From contig JAUJEO010000019.1 in NCBI GenBank assembly GCA_030762175.1, forward strand, positions 1,246,001 to 1,310,000: a stretch of 64,000 nucleotides of DNA, written 5' to 3'. The notes under the pieces were generated by a model. The model worked only from the letters and a program-made list of their open reading frames with translations, was not told the DNA's origin and searched no databases. This DNA is from Metallyticus violacea. Its lineage: Eukaryota; Arthropoda; Insecta; Mantodea; Metallyticidae. The position numbers were made by a program, and so were the translations under genes. Below are positions 1-12,596 of this stretch, piece by piece; the stretch's first letter is position 1; every line of letters begins with the position of its first letter.

Positions 1-514
1 TATGGTCATTGTAATTGAAAAGTTACAATACTTTAAATTCTCACAAAAATGAAATAAAAATGCATGTTCTAAATTATTGTTAAATATCTTATAAAATTAT
101 GAACCTGAATGTTTTCATATAGTCCATTTTAAAAGTTATTAAATGTACTTTCAAACTGTTTATTTAAAATTATTCAGCAATATTTTTTGAAAATACAGGT
201 GTTCAATAAAAGATAATTTAATTATTTCAAATTTATTTAAAAATAAAATTAAAATTTACTAAAAAGTATCATCTCTGAGTTCTTTCAAATTTTGTGTGGT
301 ATTCAACTTCAACCTGAACAATTAAGTCCTTTTGCTGTTATATCAGAATGTTTATTTCATGATATTATGGCCATGTACATGTTTAAAAAACAACTCATTT
401 TTTTTAAAGAAAATATATAAAATATTTTAAAGATAATGCTACTTTTCAAATGGTGCAATAGCATAATAAAAATAAGCACCAACTTATGCTTTCACAATAC
501 TGATTTTAGAATTT

Positions 515-1150
515 ATTTTGAATGACAATTTCTTCGCCACTTCACATGGGAAAGGTCCTTGTGATGCTATAGGTGGTACCATGAAATGCCTTACAGCTCA
601 ATAAAGTTTACACAATAATGAGATATTGACACCAGAACAACTCTTCTAGTGGGCAAAGGAAAACCTACCATCTGTACATGCAGTGTATGTTACTAATACT
701 GAAGTTGAAGAGATAAAAACAGAATCTACAGCAGATTGGTTGGAACCTGTCAGTACCATGCTTTCATTCTCTGAATCTTAACTCAACTTTGATAGTGAGG
801 AAATACTTCACATCTCAAGATGACTCCTTAGTGACTATTGGAAACTTAGTGGTACAAGTGAAACTATCCCCTTGACAACTATTACAGAATATGTGACTGG
901 TATTACAGGACACTGGTAGTTAGGTTACATGCTAGACAATTATGAGGACAATAAAGAATTTAGAGTCCGATTTCTTCATCCATATTGGTCATCACAGCCA
1001 GATGAATTAATAGTAATGACAGGTCACAAATTTTGTCTTTGGTCACACCTTCTGAAACTGGTGGAACATATAAGTTGTCATCAAATGAGGCAGATCACAC
1101 ATCTAAACTAATGAATTATTTCAGGAACCACAGTTAGAATAGACAGTTCA
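515..1150 (+). pseudogene. Decayed transposon-associated ORF
   Basis: I do not recognise a named gene. A broken reading frame from about 528 reads FFATSHGKGPCDAIGGTMK, meets in-frame stops near 601 and 646, and continues with a peptide ending near 780. A second block (about 905-1,120) reads LDNYEDNKEFRVRFLHP and then, after frame changes, a TGRTYKLS-like stretch. From memory, the SHGKGPCDxIGGT motif followed by a WWLGYV..FxHP module occurs in multi-copy, transposon-like proteins of insects and cnidarians; I cannot verify this here. Several stops and frame changes show it is dead. No terminal repeats were found, so the element type and limits are unknown. Confidence 0.45.
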
Positions 1151-1159
1151 TGGAAAATT

Positions 1160-3760
1160 TCTTAAGAGGAAAGTTTAAATGTGATTGATAATTTAAAATG
1201 TAATATCTCTGACAGCCCCAAACTTTTTTTTACATAAAAAGATAACACTTATTTGCAACAGTTCTGCATAATAAGCAACATTCAAGATTATACTTTGTAG
1301 AAAAATGGTTTTTGCATCATAAAAAGCCACAAAATTAACTTCAAGCATTATTATTATAACTTAAAGCATTTTGTGTACTTTAAGTTAAGCTATCAATTAA
1401 TTTTCTAACAAATCTTCTGTACAAGAGTTCAAAATAGTTTTCTGGTTACTTTAAGGTTCCATATATTTGGTTCTTATTAAGATATTAAAATAATATTGCA
1501 ATAAAAACTATTTAACACAAAGGCAAATGTGTGCAAAGAATTTCAAGAAAATCTGGAACATGAAAATTGTGGGATGTGTTTGTTTTCCATGGAATAACTC
1601 TAAAATTAAAAATCTGATTATTTCCCTAGATTACTTTTAGTTTCTATATAAAACAAGTTAAATTAAATAAGAGTTTTATGCCATAAAACACCTTGCTGAT
1701 TATCATTTAACAACGGTATAGCAATTGAACAACCAAAAATATCAAAATAGGTCACTTATTTAGTAAAATCTTGGTATGATTTCTTCCTAGAGATGCTTTA
1801 TAACTTAATGGTATCTAATGCACAAACACCAGGTTTGAACAAATAAAACCACACCAAAATTCATGTCATGTCATGTCATGTTTTATGTCATCTACTCACA
1901 TGTGAATTCAGTGGCGATATTTGTTTTTCTGTAAAATGCTGGAGTTGGTCACTAAATAACTACATTTTCACCCTATGCTGGAATTTGAATGGACAAAAAT
2001 TTACAAATAGAAGAAAAGTGCCACCTCAAAGTATATAAAAGGGTGACTAAACAGAGTCTACTAGTGAATAATCGCATCATTCTATGGTAAAAGGAATATT
2101 ACCATTGAACTTAGAGGGAAGCAAATGGCATACAACTTAATTTTGTTCTGATTTTCTTTGACTCTGGGGTTTTTCTTATTGAAAATGTTAAGGAGTCTAT
2201 AAATTCCTTGGTAATTGCTAGATGGGGGTTCCTAGGATAGCTGATAATAAGGCAGATTAAGTAGAATTATACCATTGAGATGGTTTAATGTGGAAACCAT
2301 CACAGATGTGTTTAACTTGCAGTAACTATCTTGTTTCATGATTGAAACTGTATCTTTGTTGTAGAAAATGCAGTTGAGAACTTCCAATTAACCACAATTG
2401 CAAATAGAAACAGTTCATAACTGTGGCAATAGTGAGTTAAGGAGAAATCCAGTTTGCCATAAATTTTAGCTTATGAGGTAGGAGAACCTGGAAACAAAAA
2501 TTGCTGCAGAAAGATTACTCATTTTGTGTCAAAATTATTTATTTGGTTATTATTTAACATTTCTAAAATGTATAGACAACTCACACTCCCATTTTCCCCA
2601 ATACACATTTAAAATCCATCATTAACAAATCAGCAACCCCTGGTTGTAACCCCTCTGCAATCATATTAAATATTTAATGCATTAAAAGTAAACCAAATTA
2701 TAAATTTTTTATATTCATATGTGTACAACCAGGGCTCAATATTTTTAGTACATTGAGTACTTCAATACTAAAACAAAAGGCATGTTTAGATTATTTTTGT
2801 GTTAACGTAATTGCACTAGCACACTTCAAAGAGGAAAGTTTTAACATTTATATATCTCTGGGTTTAGTTAGTGCATCAGTTAGGAGTGTAAAAGTTGAGG
2901 AAGGGCGCAAGTAGAACCTGCTTGAATGTAAGTTGAATGTCGAGTAGTTCTATAATTTGACGTTACAAGTACACTGGACTTGTACGCATGCCATTTATGA
3001 TGTCATAGCCAATAGACTAAGGCGACCTGCGTCTGCGCAGGTTTCTTCCTTATGCTCCGGTTTTCCCCTGCGACCCATATCACGAATTGCGTAATTGTCA
3101 CCCTTGTTCCATTCATATTTATCATAGTCAGCCGCAAGGTGTGCACATAGAAAATGTACCAACAGACGACCCTCTGCCATAAAGCACGATGACATAAGAG
3201 GCTATTACCACAATTCACCCATCATCATTCACCTTGGTTTCAGGAAAGGGCAAGGTGCACGAGTCTGTGATTGCGTAAGCAAGATGCTATGACAAGGTCA
3301 AATTGGGGCTAAATGCCTGTAAAATGTGCATGAGTACGGAGAGCAACTTGAGAACTCATACTGAATAGATGGATGTGGAATTTTGCTTATCGCTTCACAC
3401 GTGAAAGATCGAGATTTATATTATGTGGTGTTAAAGAGAATATATAGTATGTGGAGCGACCTACAAGAAATACAAATGTTTACACTCAAGGCACTATCAT
3501 AGGACGGGTTAAAACTATTTGGAAAATAGTAACATAATTGGAAATATATAATAAATGTTGGTTATATTGTTTTATGAAGTTCCGGTGTGCATCATGATAT
3601 TATTAAACGAAACACATTCCTTAACGATTTGTAGGTGTACTACTTGACCCTCACATTGTTCGCGGAGGAGAGTGCGCAATTATGAAAAGGAAGGAAGGGT
3701 TGCAGGCCTATGTTCCCGGGAATTCGCCATTTATGACCGAGGAAAATAATTTCGGGGAAG
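1160..3760. other. AT-rich non-coding stretch
   Basis: No supported gene. There is a short run of tcatg repeats at about 1,863-1,880. A slightly CpG-richer patch at about 2,985-3,150 contains tctgcgcagg. Two open frames on the minus strand here (66 and 71 aa) overlap each other in different frames and show no domain. Confidence 0.5.
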
Positions 3761-3767
3761 GGTGGGG

Positions 3768-3837
3768 AATGACTCTAGCGGGAATCGAACTGCACATCAC
3801 TAATCTGTGCCATATCGACCTGTACCACTTAGGCGGT
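3768..3837 (-). repeat. tRNA-like sequence, probable SINE head
   Basis: Read on the minus strand, this has an A-box-like TAAGTGGTACAGG and, about 40 bases on, a B-box-like GTTCGATTCCCGC. The spacing is tRNA-like. It directly abuts the TTC tract. It is more likely the head of an unnamed SINE than a functional tRNA, because I could not build an acceptor stem. Confidence 0.4.
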
Positions 3838-3841
3838 TTAA

Positions 3842-3982
3842 GCTTCTTCTTCTTCTTCTTCTTCTTCTTCTTCTTCTTCTTCTTCTTCTTCTTCTTCTTC
3901 TTCTTCTTCTTCTTCTTTTTCTTTTTTTTCTTCTTCTTCCTCCTCTTCTTCTTCTTATTCTTCTTCCTCTTCTTCTTCTTAT

Positions 3983-4013
<31 letters not shown>
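3842..4013. repeat. (TTC)n / (GAA)n tract
   Basis: About 170 bases of almost pure TTC. It starts as a clean triplet run and then degrades into ctt/cct/att variants with a visible higher-order pattern of about 18 bases in the second half. The poly-Phe, poly-Leu and poly-Arg open frames across it are by-products of the repeat. Long GAA/TTC tracts are known to form triplex (H-DNA) structures. Confidence 0.97.
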
Positions 4014-5412
4014 GCCAGTAGGTTCGTACGAAGTTGAATGTTTTTGCTAATGTGCGGACGAAAGAAATCTGGCGGTAATTTTGACACGGAAAAGAAAAGG
4101 ATATCCTGCGATGTTTCTAAGCTAGCGATAAAAAGTTACAGAAAAAGCTGTACTTCCCACAAGGCCGCGAAAGACCATTTCAGCAGGCAGAATACTGAAA
4201 ACAAGCAAACTTGACTCTTGCTGTTACAATTACAAATATTGGCCGGAACCAGATTTCAAATTGATAAAATGCACTATCAGTAAAACCATTTCGCATTGTC
4301 GCAGAAACTGGCAAGAAACTTGTTTACAGCCGGACATTCACTGAACAAGAGTGATAGATATTCTCATCAAGAATGTTCCCAACGATGCTCTTGTGAAAAA
4401 GTAAAAAATAGATCAATAAATTCTGAACGGCTGAACGTTCTGTACAAAAGTTTGTTATGAATTCGCACACATTGGACGTTCAATATGCATATAATATTTT
4501 CCTGCTCACGTTTCCCAGCTACAATAACCACATTCTTCAACCAGTTAACGTAAGTCTTCGTAAGTCATTGAAATGTGCTTGTACTGCAGAATTGAATGGT
4601 TTCAAATGACAGAACCTCTTTGGGTACTTCAACAAAAATGGACTTCTGTGAACTTTTCTCTCCAGCTTATTACACAGACTTCAGTCCGGGGAAAATGATA
4701 AATGACTTCAGAAAGGCACAATTTCTTCCCTCTGTCTAAACGCATTGTCTCGGGAAGCAACAATCCATTCTTAAATTTGAGAGAATTAGAAGTTCTATAA
4801 CTACTCCAGATTGCGATACAGCTTCAAAAATTCTCCTGATCGAAGTCTTAGAATTTTAAAATTACCAAAATGCTGCCAGGGAAGCAGTCAAGGTCAAGTT
4901 CGCCGAAACAACCCGAAGGTCAAAATTCTTACAACATTGCCTGAGCCAAAAGGGAGAAATAGCCGACAATACCAACTTTAAGACAAGCAAAGGAGTTTTC
5001 AAGATGTAGGCGAGAAATGGTACTGAATTGATTCCGTGCCAGTTCTGTTAGGCGTGTTAGTAATGTTGCCATATTGCCGGATTTTATAAGGCTTTCCCGA
5101 AATTTTAAGTCTTATGACAAGTTTGCCGCTTCCCGACATAATGTAAAACTTTCTATAATTTTCATTTGTCATTTAACGTTTGACTAAAAATGAACTTTTA
5201 GTAGTTTTAATTTGGCACGTATGATTTTGTAGGCAAAAGCTCTTTAATTAAGCCAGAATTGCAAGTATGTGTAAATTTTAAGCTAGACTCTTATAATATT
5301 ATAAAATGACTCCAACATTCTTGAGAAAAATATGAACATTAGTGATTTGAGATAAAGAATATCTGTTTATGATTTGTAGAGCTATTATATCATGTGCATG
5401 TTCTGATTGATT
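4014..5412. other. Non-coding stretch, no recognisable feature
   Basis: Moderately AT-rich sequence. I see no long open frame, repeat array or transposon end. Confidence 0.5.
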
Positions 5413-5413
5413 T

Positions 5414-5696
5414 GGTTTATTTACGGAAGCTCTTTAACATCTCAGGTCATCAGCGTCCCATTCAAATCAGGGCATGAAACGGCCGACTAATTTTGCTTAG
5501 AGACCTCTTTTTTCAAGATTAAGGTTCTTTGTCATGTCGTAAATGTATGACACGGGACCCACGGCTTTACTTCCGTTCCGAAGGAAGCCATACTTAGAAT
5601 TTTTACGCCCGAAAAAGTCCATCGATCCTGGCCGGGATCGAACCCGCGATCTTGGGTTTAGAAGGCAAATATGATTACCACTACACCACCAGGACC
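5414..5696 (-). repeat. SINE-1 copy a (near full length)
   Basis: tRNA-derived SINE read on the minus strand. The head lies at about 5,625-5,696, with a B-box GGTTCGATCCC and an A-box region (gtggtgtagtgg). The body contains the family signature cttccttcggaa...gtaaagccgtgggtccc, and the 3' end (ttaaagagc..gtaaataaa) is at about 5,414-5,450. The same unit recurs ten times in the window. Confidence 0.9.
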
Positions 5697-5874
5697 GAAT
5701 TGTATGTTGATTGTCCAGTCATATACTCACGGCATACTTTTTTGATAAGGTGTAATATAATGCTACCAAATCCTTTATAAAATTCACTTTACTGTGATCC
5801 AATAGTTTTTGCATTCTGTAATGGGCCACATATTTCACACGTGCATATTAACTTCCTCTGTGCATTTTCCTTCA

Positions 5875-6044
5875 TTTTTTGTTCGTTCCAGAACCATTTA
5901 TTTTAATGACTTTCCGATTGTGTGCAAGACTGGCCCAAATGCTCTATTTGTGAAAATAATTTTTTGTTCGTTCCAGAACCATTTATTTTAATGACTTTCC
6001 GATTATGTGCAAGACTGGCCCACATGCTCTATTTGTGAAAATAA
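5875..6044. repeat. 85-bp tandem duplication (x2)
   Basis: Positions 5,875-5,959 are repeated at 5,960-6,044 with only two visible substitutions (gattg/gatta and caaat/cacat). The duplication is therefore recent. The junction lies in a run of six T. Confidence 0.95.
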
Positions 6045-6280
6045 TTTTAAACGCAACCCTCCTTATGATTCGGGCTTATTACCTGCAATATTGCCTTAAT
6101 TTTTATTCAAAATTATCTAGTAAAGGTGAACATCGTACTAATATGAAATATTGTCTCCATTTTGTGTGAAGAATGTTCTGCTAACATGTTTGTTTCTGAT
6201 GGCAGTGATTAGAGACAAAAAATTTAGTGTTTGTTACTATATCGTGATATTACTTAACATCACGTTATTATCATATACTA

Positions 6281-7260
6281 GGTCTGTTCAATAAGTTCCA
6301 TGCAAAAATAAAGAAGCCAACTTTTTTTGGCAAAAAAAAAAATTGTTTCTCAACATAATTTTTCAAATGTAAAGATTTATTCAATATCTTTCTATTTTGT
6401 TATTCCCTATCATAAAATGCTATTTCTTCTGCTGTGTAAAATAGGCAGTTGTTTGGGTGACCTCATCATTTTTTGCGAATTTCTTTCTTATTAGCCATTT
6501 CTGTTAGGGGACAGGAAATAGTCCAAGAAAAGTAAATCTGGGAGATAGATAGACGAGGAAGAATTTCGTGTCAAGTTCAATCATTTTGAAATCGTAATCG
6601 CAGAATTGTGCGCTGGCGCGTTATCTTGATGGAACATAACCTTCTTCCAAATGAGGATGATTCTTCTGATCGCATAATATTCACCGGTTAATGGTTTTGC
6701 TCTTTTCCTAAAAATGAATTATGTGCCATAGCAATCTCAAAACACGGTCATTTTCCCTTCGGAGCGCTTTCTCCGGTTGCAACGCATTGTTTCGACTGCT
6801 CCTTTGTTTTCTGTGTGTAATAGTGGATCCACTTTTCGTCGACTGTCATATGCCAACTTCGAAACCCATGTGGAATGCGTTCAAACTCGTATTTTCTGGT
6901 CAATCGATTGTTGACGCATTCATCTCGCTGATAGCCTTTTATTTGCAAATTATTGTGCAAAAATTATACCCGATCTCCACAAATGCCCACGGCTTAAGGA
7001 ATTTCATCTTCAGTCTCTGATCGCTCAGCACTTAGTCCTGCATTTTTAAACAATGTCGGAATTCGACAGGACTTCCGGGAAAGGTATGCATTGCTTGTGT
7101 TCTTCTACTCATTAAACCATTTATACCCCATTCTAAGCAAAAATGCAATTAGCTGTAAGCTTGTTCAGCTTCACCTTAGTTTCTATGGGTGTTGTTTCTT
7201 TCAAAGTGCAATACTTTATTAATACTGGAAATGCATGTTGCATCATTTTGAACAACCATT
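6281..7260 (-). pseudogene. mariner transposase relic
   Basis: The minus strand encodes a degraded mariner transposase. At about 6,748-6,845 the frame reads TVDEKWIHYYTQKTKEQSKQ, which carries the first catalytic Asp of the DDE triad in the family's usual D-E/T-WIHHYTPETKEQS context. At about 6,600-6,660 it reads FHQDNAPAHNSA, the second catalytic block. A KKWL...FxxN-like block follows near 6,450-6,540. There are frame breaks and stops, and the length is about 980 bp against about 1.3 kb for an intact mariner. Imperfect ends (ggtctgttcaataag at 6,281 and, inverted, tggttgttcaaaatg near 7,258) beside TA dinucleotides mark the likely limits. Confidence 0.85.
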
Positions 7261-7787
7261 TATAATTCCTCAAACAGTCACCGCGTTGGAAAAGTAACGT
7301 TGAAAACAACTTAGTGCCACATCCTTTACAGCTTACCAGCTTGCACGGAATTTTTCAAAACTTTCGTAGTCACAAAAGACTAAACGTTATTGAAATGCTT
7401 TTTTAAGAGTAGAATATTGTAATTTGTGATTTGATAAAAAGAAACTTCTTTAATTCGCAAGTGCAGTCTGTTTACATGGAGAATAAACTAGGTGTTTTAA
7501 AAACTATCACACTATAACCTAACTTTATTGCAAACGAAACATTGTGATGGACTGCCGAGACTGATTTGAAACTTTTACAAAGACTTTGGAAGGCAGTTGT
7601 TCAATAGGTTTTTGTTTTTAACAGCTATTTATATTCTGATAAATATTTGAAAGTACTTCAAAACCAGATAATTTAGTTTCTTCTGGAAGAGTGGGCTATT
7701 TGGATATCTTTGCAATAACGGTGAAAAATGTGTGGTTGCGGATTTTCATTTTCATGCGATGACGTTCTGTGGATAATATGCATTGCC

Positions 7788-8064
7788 CGGATGGGTCATG
7801 GTTGTGTAGTGGTAACGATAATTGCCTCCTAAACCCAAGATCGCGGGTTCGATCCCGGTCAGGAATGATGAATTTTTTTTCCGTCGTAAAAATCCTAAGT
7901 ATGGCTTCCTTCGGAAGGGAAGTAAAGCTGTGGGTCCCGTGTCGTACATTTACGGCACGATAAAGGACCTCAAGCGAGAAAAAAAGAGGCTTCTGAGCAA
8001 AATTTGTCGGTCTTTTCACGCCCTGATTTGAATGAGACGCGTCCGTAAATGAACCAAATAAAAT
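7788..8064 (+). repeat. SINE-1 copy b (full-length head)
   Basis: Plus-strand SINE-1 with a strong head: A-box-like gtgtagtggtaac and a perfect B-box GGTTCGATCCC (7,847-7,857). The family body and the tail (gcgtccgtaaatgaa) follow. A short match attgccc on both sides (7,782 and 8,065) is the probable target-site duplication. The 126-aa and 65-aa open frames over this region are SINE by-products. Confidence 0.9.
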
Positions 8065-8673
8065 AATTGCCCACAAGCAGGATCAAGATTCATATGCGTT
8101 GAAACCTTCATGCCTAATCATGGAAGTATCTGTTATGTTCATGTTCTCACGAAAAAGAGGTATAAAGCTTGCTTGCTGTACGTATTTTACGTGTAATTTA
8201 CATATAAAATACTCAATGTAGAAAACTATTTTCTACCCGAAATATAAAACTAACATATATTGCTTTTGACAATCTAAACACCAATTACCTCATTCCTTTT
8301 AAGTTTATTCATGTTCTGAAATACACATTTATTCGGCCGTGCTTCCCAACTTTTTGATTATTGCTCATTTACCACATTAAATTTGCACCATTATTACATT
8401 AAATGATTTTTAAATGATAATTTAGGATAGTAGAAATAATATTTACTCTAAACTGTTATACTATAAAAATATCACTTATTGGTTTGAAATAAATTCACGT
8501 GCTAACTTATTCGTTGCAGCAAATTACTGTTGTTTTCTGGTATGTTTCTAATGAAAAAAAAAACATTTATCTTAACACAAAATGTTATCATGAGAATTTG
8601 TTCTTCTTGGGTTTCAAAACTGATTCTTTATATAAATGTCACCTAAATTGCAGCATTCTATGGTTGTAAATTT

Positions 8674-8695
8674 AAAAAAAAAAAAAAAAAAAAAA
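8674..8695. repeat. poly(A) tract
   Basis: About 22 consecutive A. No clear SINE or LINE body lies immediately upstream, so its origin is unclear. Confidence 0.9.
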
Positions 8696-8729
8696 TTAGC
8701 TGAACACTATAATTCACGTTATCTAATTA

Positions 8730-10300
8730 TTATTCATCACTCAGTTTGGTTTTTAATTTTAAGTGAGTAATAAACATTCTTCGGTTTTTCAAATGAAAGA
8801 CGATTTCTTTTAGCATTATAGACAAAAGACTAATTTGAAAATACTCTCTCCAGTTGTGTAGACAAAATGCTGAGTAATTTATTAGCCAAATCTGCTAGTT
8901 TCGAATGGGACCTCTTAGCAAAGAACGAGAATGTTTTGGGGGATGTAACACCCTTGCCCAAAAGTTCACCAAATATTCTTAAATTTTCACTATTGAAAGC
9001 TGACAAACCCCAAAAGAAATCCTTCCACTTGGTCATATATTCTTTGAGATTCTACCCCAGGAATTGTTGGTGCAGTACAGGTGCTGCAGGCTGTGTATGT
9101 TTGGAGACTATTTTCTCCACTTCTCAAGAAGATGTAACTTGTGGTCTGCATGGCTATCAGGTAACTGTAGGACAATCCATAATTCTGCTGCATCAGCGAC
9201 ACTACTTTCTGACTTTTGACAGGTGTTGATAAGCTGGCCAGCAGGATGTAAGAGCTCAATTGCTTCATTTATTTGAGAAAATAATAGAGTGATTTTATAA
9301 ATGTTGAAATTACATTGAATTCATCATTAGTTACCACTTTACGCATTGCTGTGGTGCTATTTTTCACTCAAAGGCATCACGTTGAGACCACCAGCGGGTA
9401 TCCACGGCGAGACTAACTCTAGAACAACCATTAGGTAAAAGCTGGTGCTGTTGATTTGAATTTTTGAATACTTTCAGTATTTGATTTGCTTTTGATGAGA
9501 TGTTTGTTGCTAGCAAATTTTTAGCTAGTAGATTTGCATTGTACAAGCCATAATTTGTGACCCTAGCTTACCAAATTACTCGCATTATCGGACACAGAAC
9601 AGTAGATATTTGCGTTATATGTGTTTTTGCTACTTCAGATGCTTCCTTTACAATATCACAATTATTCCCTGTTTCTGACTTGCCCTACAGATTGAAAGCC
9701 TCCAGAAACATGGTTTTCCATTACTTGCATTTATATTGTGTGCCATAGTGACAGCATTCGTTTTTCCATCCATCAATGAGTAAAACTGAATCAGGAGCAA
9801 CATGTGTTTGTTGAGATTCTCTTTCTTAAACATCTTCAAGGTATTTTCGAAGAATTTTTTTTGTTCAGGCGATTAGGGGAGTAATTTCTCTAGCATATCC
9901 TTAATATGCTTGCTTTACACAACACTAAATGGAAAAGTCTTTCCTTTTTATCTGAAGCACTCATCTTGCTAATTTAACTATTTATAGTACATCCAGTTGA
10001 AGAGCTGAAGGGTCGTTTTGCAGGGTGGCTACCAATGGAATCCAAGTTAACACTGAGCTTTGAACTACAAGTTCTGGTTTCTAGGTTCATCTGTTCCAAT
10101 GGTTTGTTCCCCTCCACAGTATTTTCGACTGACATGTCTGATGTAGAATGGGAACATGCTGAAGTATTGGCTCTTTGATGTTTCTCTTCTGAGATTCTTC
10201 TATGAGCTTTAAGACGTTCTTTTGCTGTATTTTTAAGAATCACTTCAAAGATGCAGCAGTTTTGATTTTCAACTTTCACTTGGACAAAATTAAGTTCTGT
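8730..10300 (-). pseudogene. hAT transposase relic (BED finger to hATC domain)
   Basis: Read on the minus strand, from high to low coordinates, the conserved blocks of a hAT-family transposase appear in order. A BED-finger-like stretch (NTAKERLKAHRRI) is at about 10,180-10,270. The central LLIDGW block is near 9,770. DTRWWSQRDAFE, the conserved RW..R motif, is near 9,370-9,410. AIELLHPAGQLINTCQKSES is near 9,200-9,265. The C-terminal dimerisation motif LERVFSN is at about 8,836-8,856, followed by RNRLSFEK near 8,790. Several stops and frame changes separate the blocks, so it is a dead copy. The terminal repeats are not certain; a hAT-like end (gtgcttcccaactttttg) at about 8,339 may be the 3' limit. 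Confidence 0.85.
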
Positions 10301-12055
10301 GTATAAATTGCGAAATCGCCTGCCACCTCAATTCATCATTGGAAATTTTCTCAGTAAAGAGGGGAAAAATGATATTAATACTTTTTAAGATCTGTTAAGT
10401 CACTGAGTCTATTCGGTTAAGGCAGATTGTATTTGTACTCTGAAGGTTCTGCACTGTTCCTTTTACTGACACTTTAAATTTCTATTTGATTGTGCAAGCT
10501 TCTTAGGAGGGAAGGGGGATTAAAAGCTCTGGATTGTTTCGAAAATAACTTGAGTTTATTTATTAATTTATTTTTATATTTTTATTTCTGAAGAAGAGGA
10601 AATGCTTGGATCAGCATCTGAGTCAGTGCAATATGACTATGACTTCGTCACTATTACTGTTTATAGCATGATGCATCAACGCTCACCTCTCATTACACTT
10701 TGCTACATCACAGTTCCACACACACACACGGCTTATCACGTAAGCTGTGACTGGTATAGTATTTCAAGCACCAGATGCTAGCAGGAACAATAATTCTAAG
10801 GTACTTCAATAGGCAGCAGTTCTTTAATGTAAAAAATGAACTGTAAAAGACAAAAAGTTGTTGGCGGTTTTTACTTATTTTGTATTAATTACGCTTGTTT
10901 ACACATTTTTTATACGTAAAGGCCCTGTCCTGGCTAAAAGTAACACTGCAGTTATATACGCAAGAATTCGAGACACTTGCAGATATTTACACATGCATGT
11001 GATTTAAAATCTGTGCATCCTTTAGCAGTTATTTGCACAGAAAAGGCGAATGATGAAAATTACTCACCAGCAGCTATAACTCCGGGCAGCTGAACCTTTG
11101 CATTGACAACTACCTTTTCAGTTGGCAATGTTACAAATTAAATGAGGAATGCTATCTGTTACACCTTTTGAACCAATGACATTGTATCATTATCGCTCGT
11201 TCAGTCGTAACGTGAAATTTGCTCTGTTGTTAGTTTTACTAATTGTGTGCGCGGTGACTTTTATCACGTATTTGCAGTTGAGTAACTGTGATTAATAACT
11301 GTTTAATTTGTAGTAGATGTCCCAAAGAGGTAATTTCCAGAGTGATACCTAACCTTTACATCGAGATGTTACGCAGATGCAAAATACTCATAGAGAAAGT
11401 AATAGTTAATCGTTTTTTCCTACTTAAAATCACGAGCAAAATCTACATAGTATGTATATATATCACTACCGAAAGTTTGTTCTTTATTATGCTTGCATTG
11501 CTATGCAGCAATTTAATTGCGTCTGTAAATAATTTTAGACTTAAGACCTGCAACGTCGCACCGCAGCATAGTCAACATTACATAAACTGACGCTAGGTAC
11601 GTATCAAGTGAAATGTTTTGGTAGTCCGATTACACAGTATTGCAGAATTACATGTTGTCGGTCAGATTTAATTTGAAATGATGTACATTTCGAAAAGGTT
11701 AAAAGGGTGGTATGTGGTTCAAAATCGTAGATTTCTAAACAGATTGATTTGGGAACCGGCAAAAAAGATCGACCGCAGCGGTGCCGCTAATTATGTGTAT
11801 AATCGTCATACATTACATACATTATGTTCAAATTATTGTCATTTTCCATGCAGTGCATTAAAATTTTACTTAGGGATGAGCTGTTTTAGAGGTATATTCG
11901 GATTATGCTAAACTTGCATGTATCTTTATATAACTGTATATATGTAACTTTATATAAATCGAAATAAAGGAATAGACCCAATTTTGTGTAACTTTATTTC
12001 TGACATTTACCTAAGAGATGAAAAATGCAAAAGTAACTAATTTGGTATATAAACA
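10301..12055. other. AT-rich stretch, nothing recognised
   Basis: No supported gene. A short (AC)n run lies at about 10,720. The 100-aa open frame at 11,288-11,590 has no domain and sits in AT-rich sequence. Confidence 0.45.
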
Positions 12056-12057
12056 TT

Positions 12058-12290
12058 CCGCCACGATTGGTCGAGGTCCCTAAGACATGAATACGTGGAC
12101 GGGAGCTCAGCGGTTTGAATCCCGATAGGTCCGTCCTCAACCTAGAATTTTCACAGGTTTTCCTCAATCCTCCACAATGGCAAATGCAGGAGAGCAACCC
12201 ACATTGCCTTTTCCAATTTATCATTTCAACTCATGTATCACCAATGACCACATAATGCCACAAAGATGAGACGGACACTAACGAAACATA
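12058..12290 (+). repeat. SINE-2 copy a
   Basis: Second tRNA-derived SINE family. The head has a Leu/Ser-like A-box region (ggtcgaggtccctaagacatg) and a B-box-like GGTTTGAATCCCG. The body shares ccaggttttcctca..cctc..aaatggcaaatgc with the copy at 23,874. The 3' end (gacggacactaac) is degraded relative to the family tail cggacgttaaac. Confidence 0.8.
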
Positions 12291-12543
12291 AAAATGTGTG
12301 TAATAAAACAAATCTAATACAGTCATTGAAATATAATCAAAACAAAAATTTCACCAATTTAACCGAAGAAACTTCCCCAATTTTTCTTTTCGTCTCCCTT
12401 TTCTTTCTATGTTTTCTGGCAGATCTCTCGGCATCCTTTTATCAGAAGGACAGCCGGTTTTTTAAAACTTGTTTCTTATCTTCTACCTAACATAAGTTGA
12501 CAAAATGTAGCACGCGTTTACTTTTCTGCGGCATTGTTATATT

Positions 12544-12546
<3 letters not shown>

Positions 12547-12594
<48 letters not shown>
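12547..12594. repeat. (AT)n microsatellite
   Basis: About 24 uninterrupted AT units. Confidence 0.97.

Positions 12595-12596
<2 letters not shown>

Noticed and set aside
3682..4087. Long open frames rich in Phe, Leu or Arg
   Set aside because: They are translations of the TTC/GAA repeat in different frames and have no independent support.
7696..8076. 126-aa minus-strand frame
   Set aside because: It is the antisense of a SINE-1 copy; similar frames appear over other copies.
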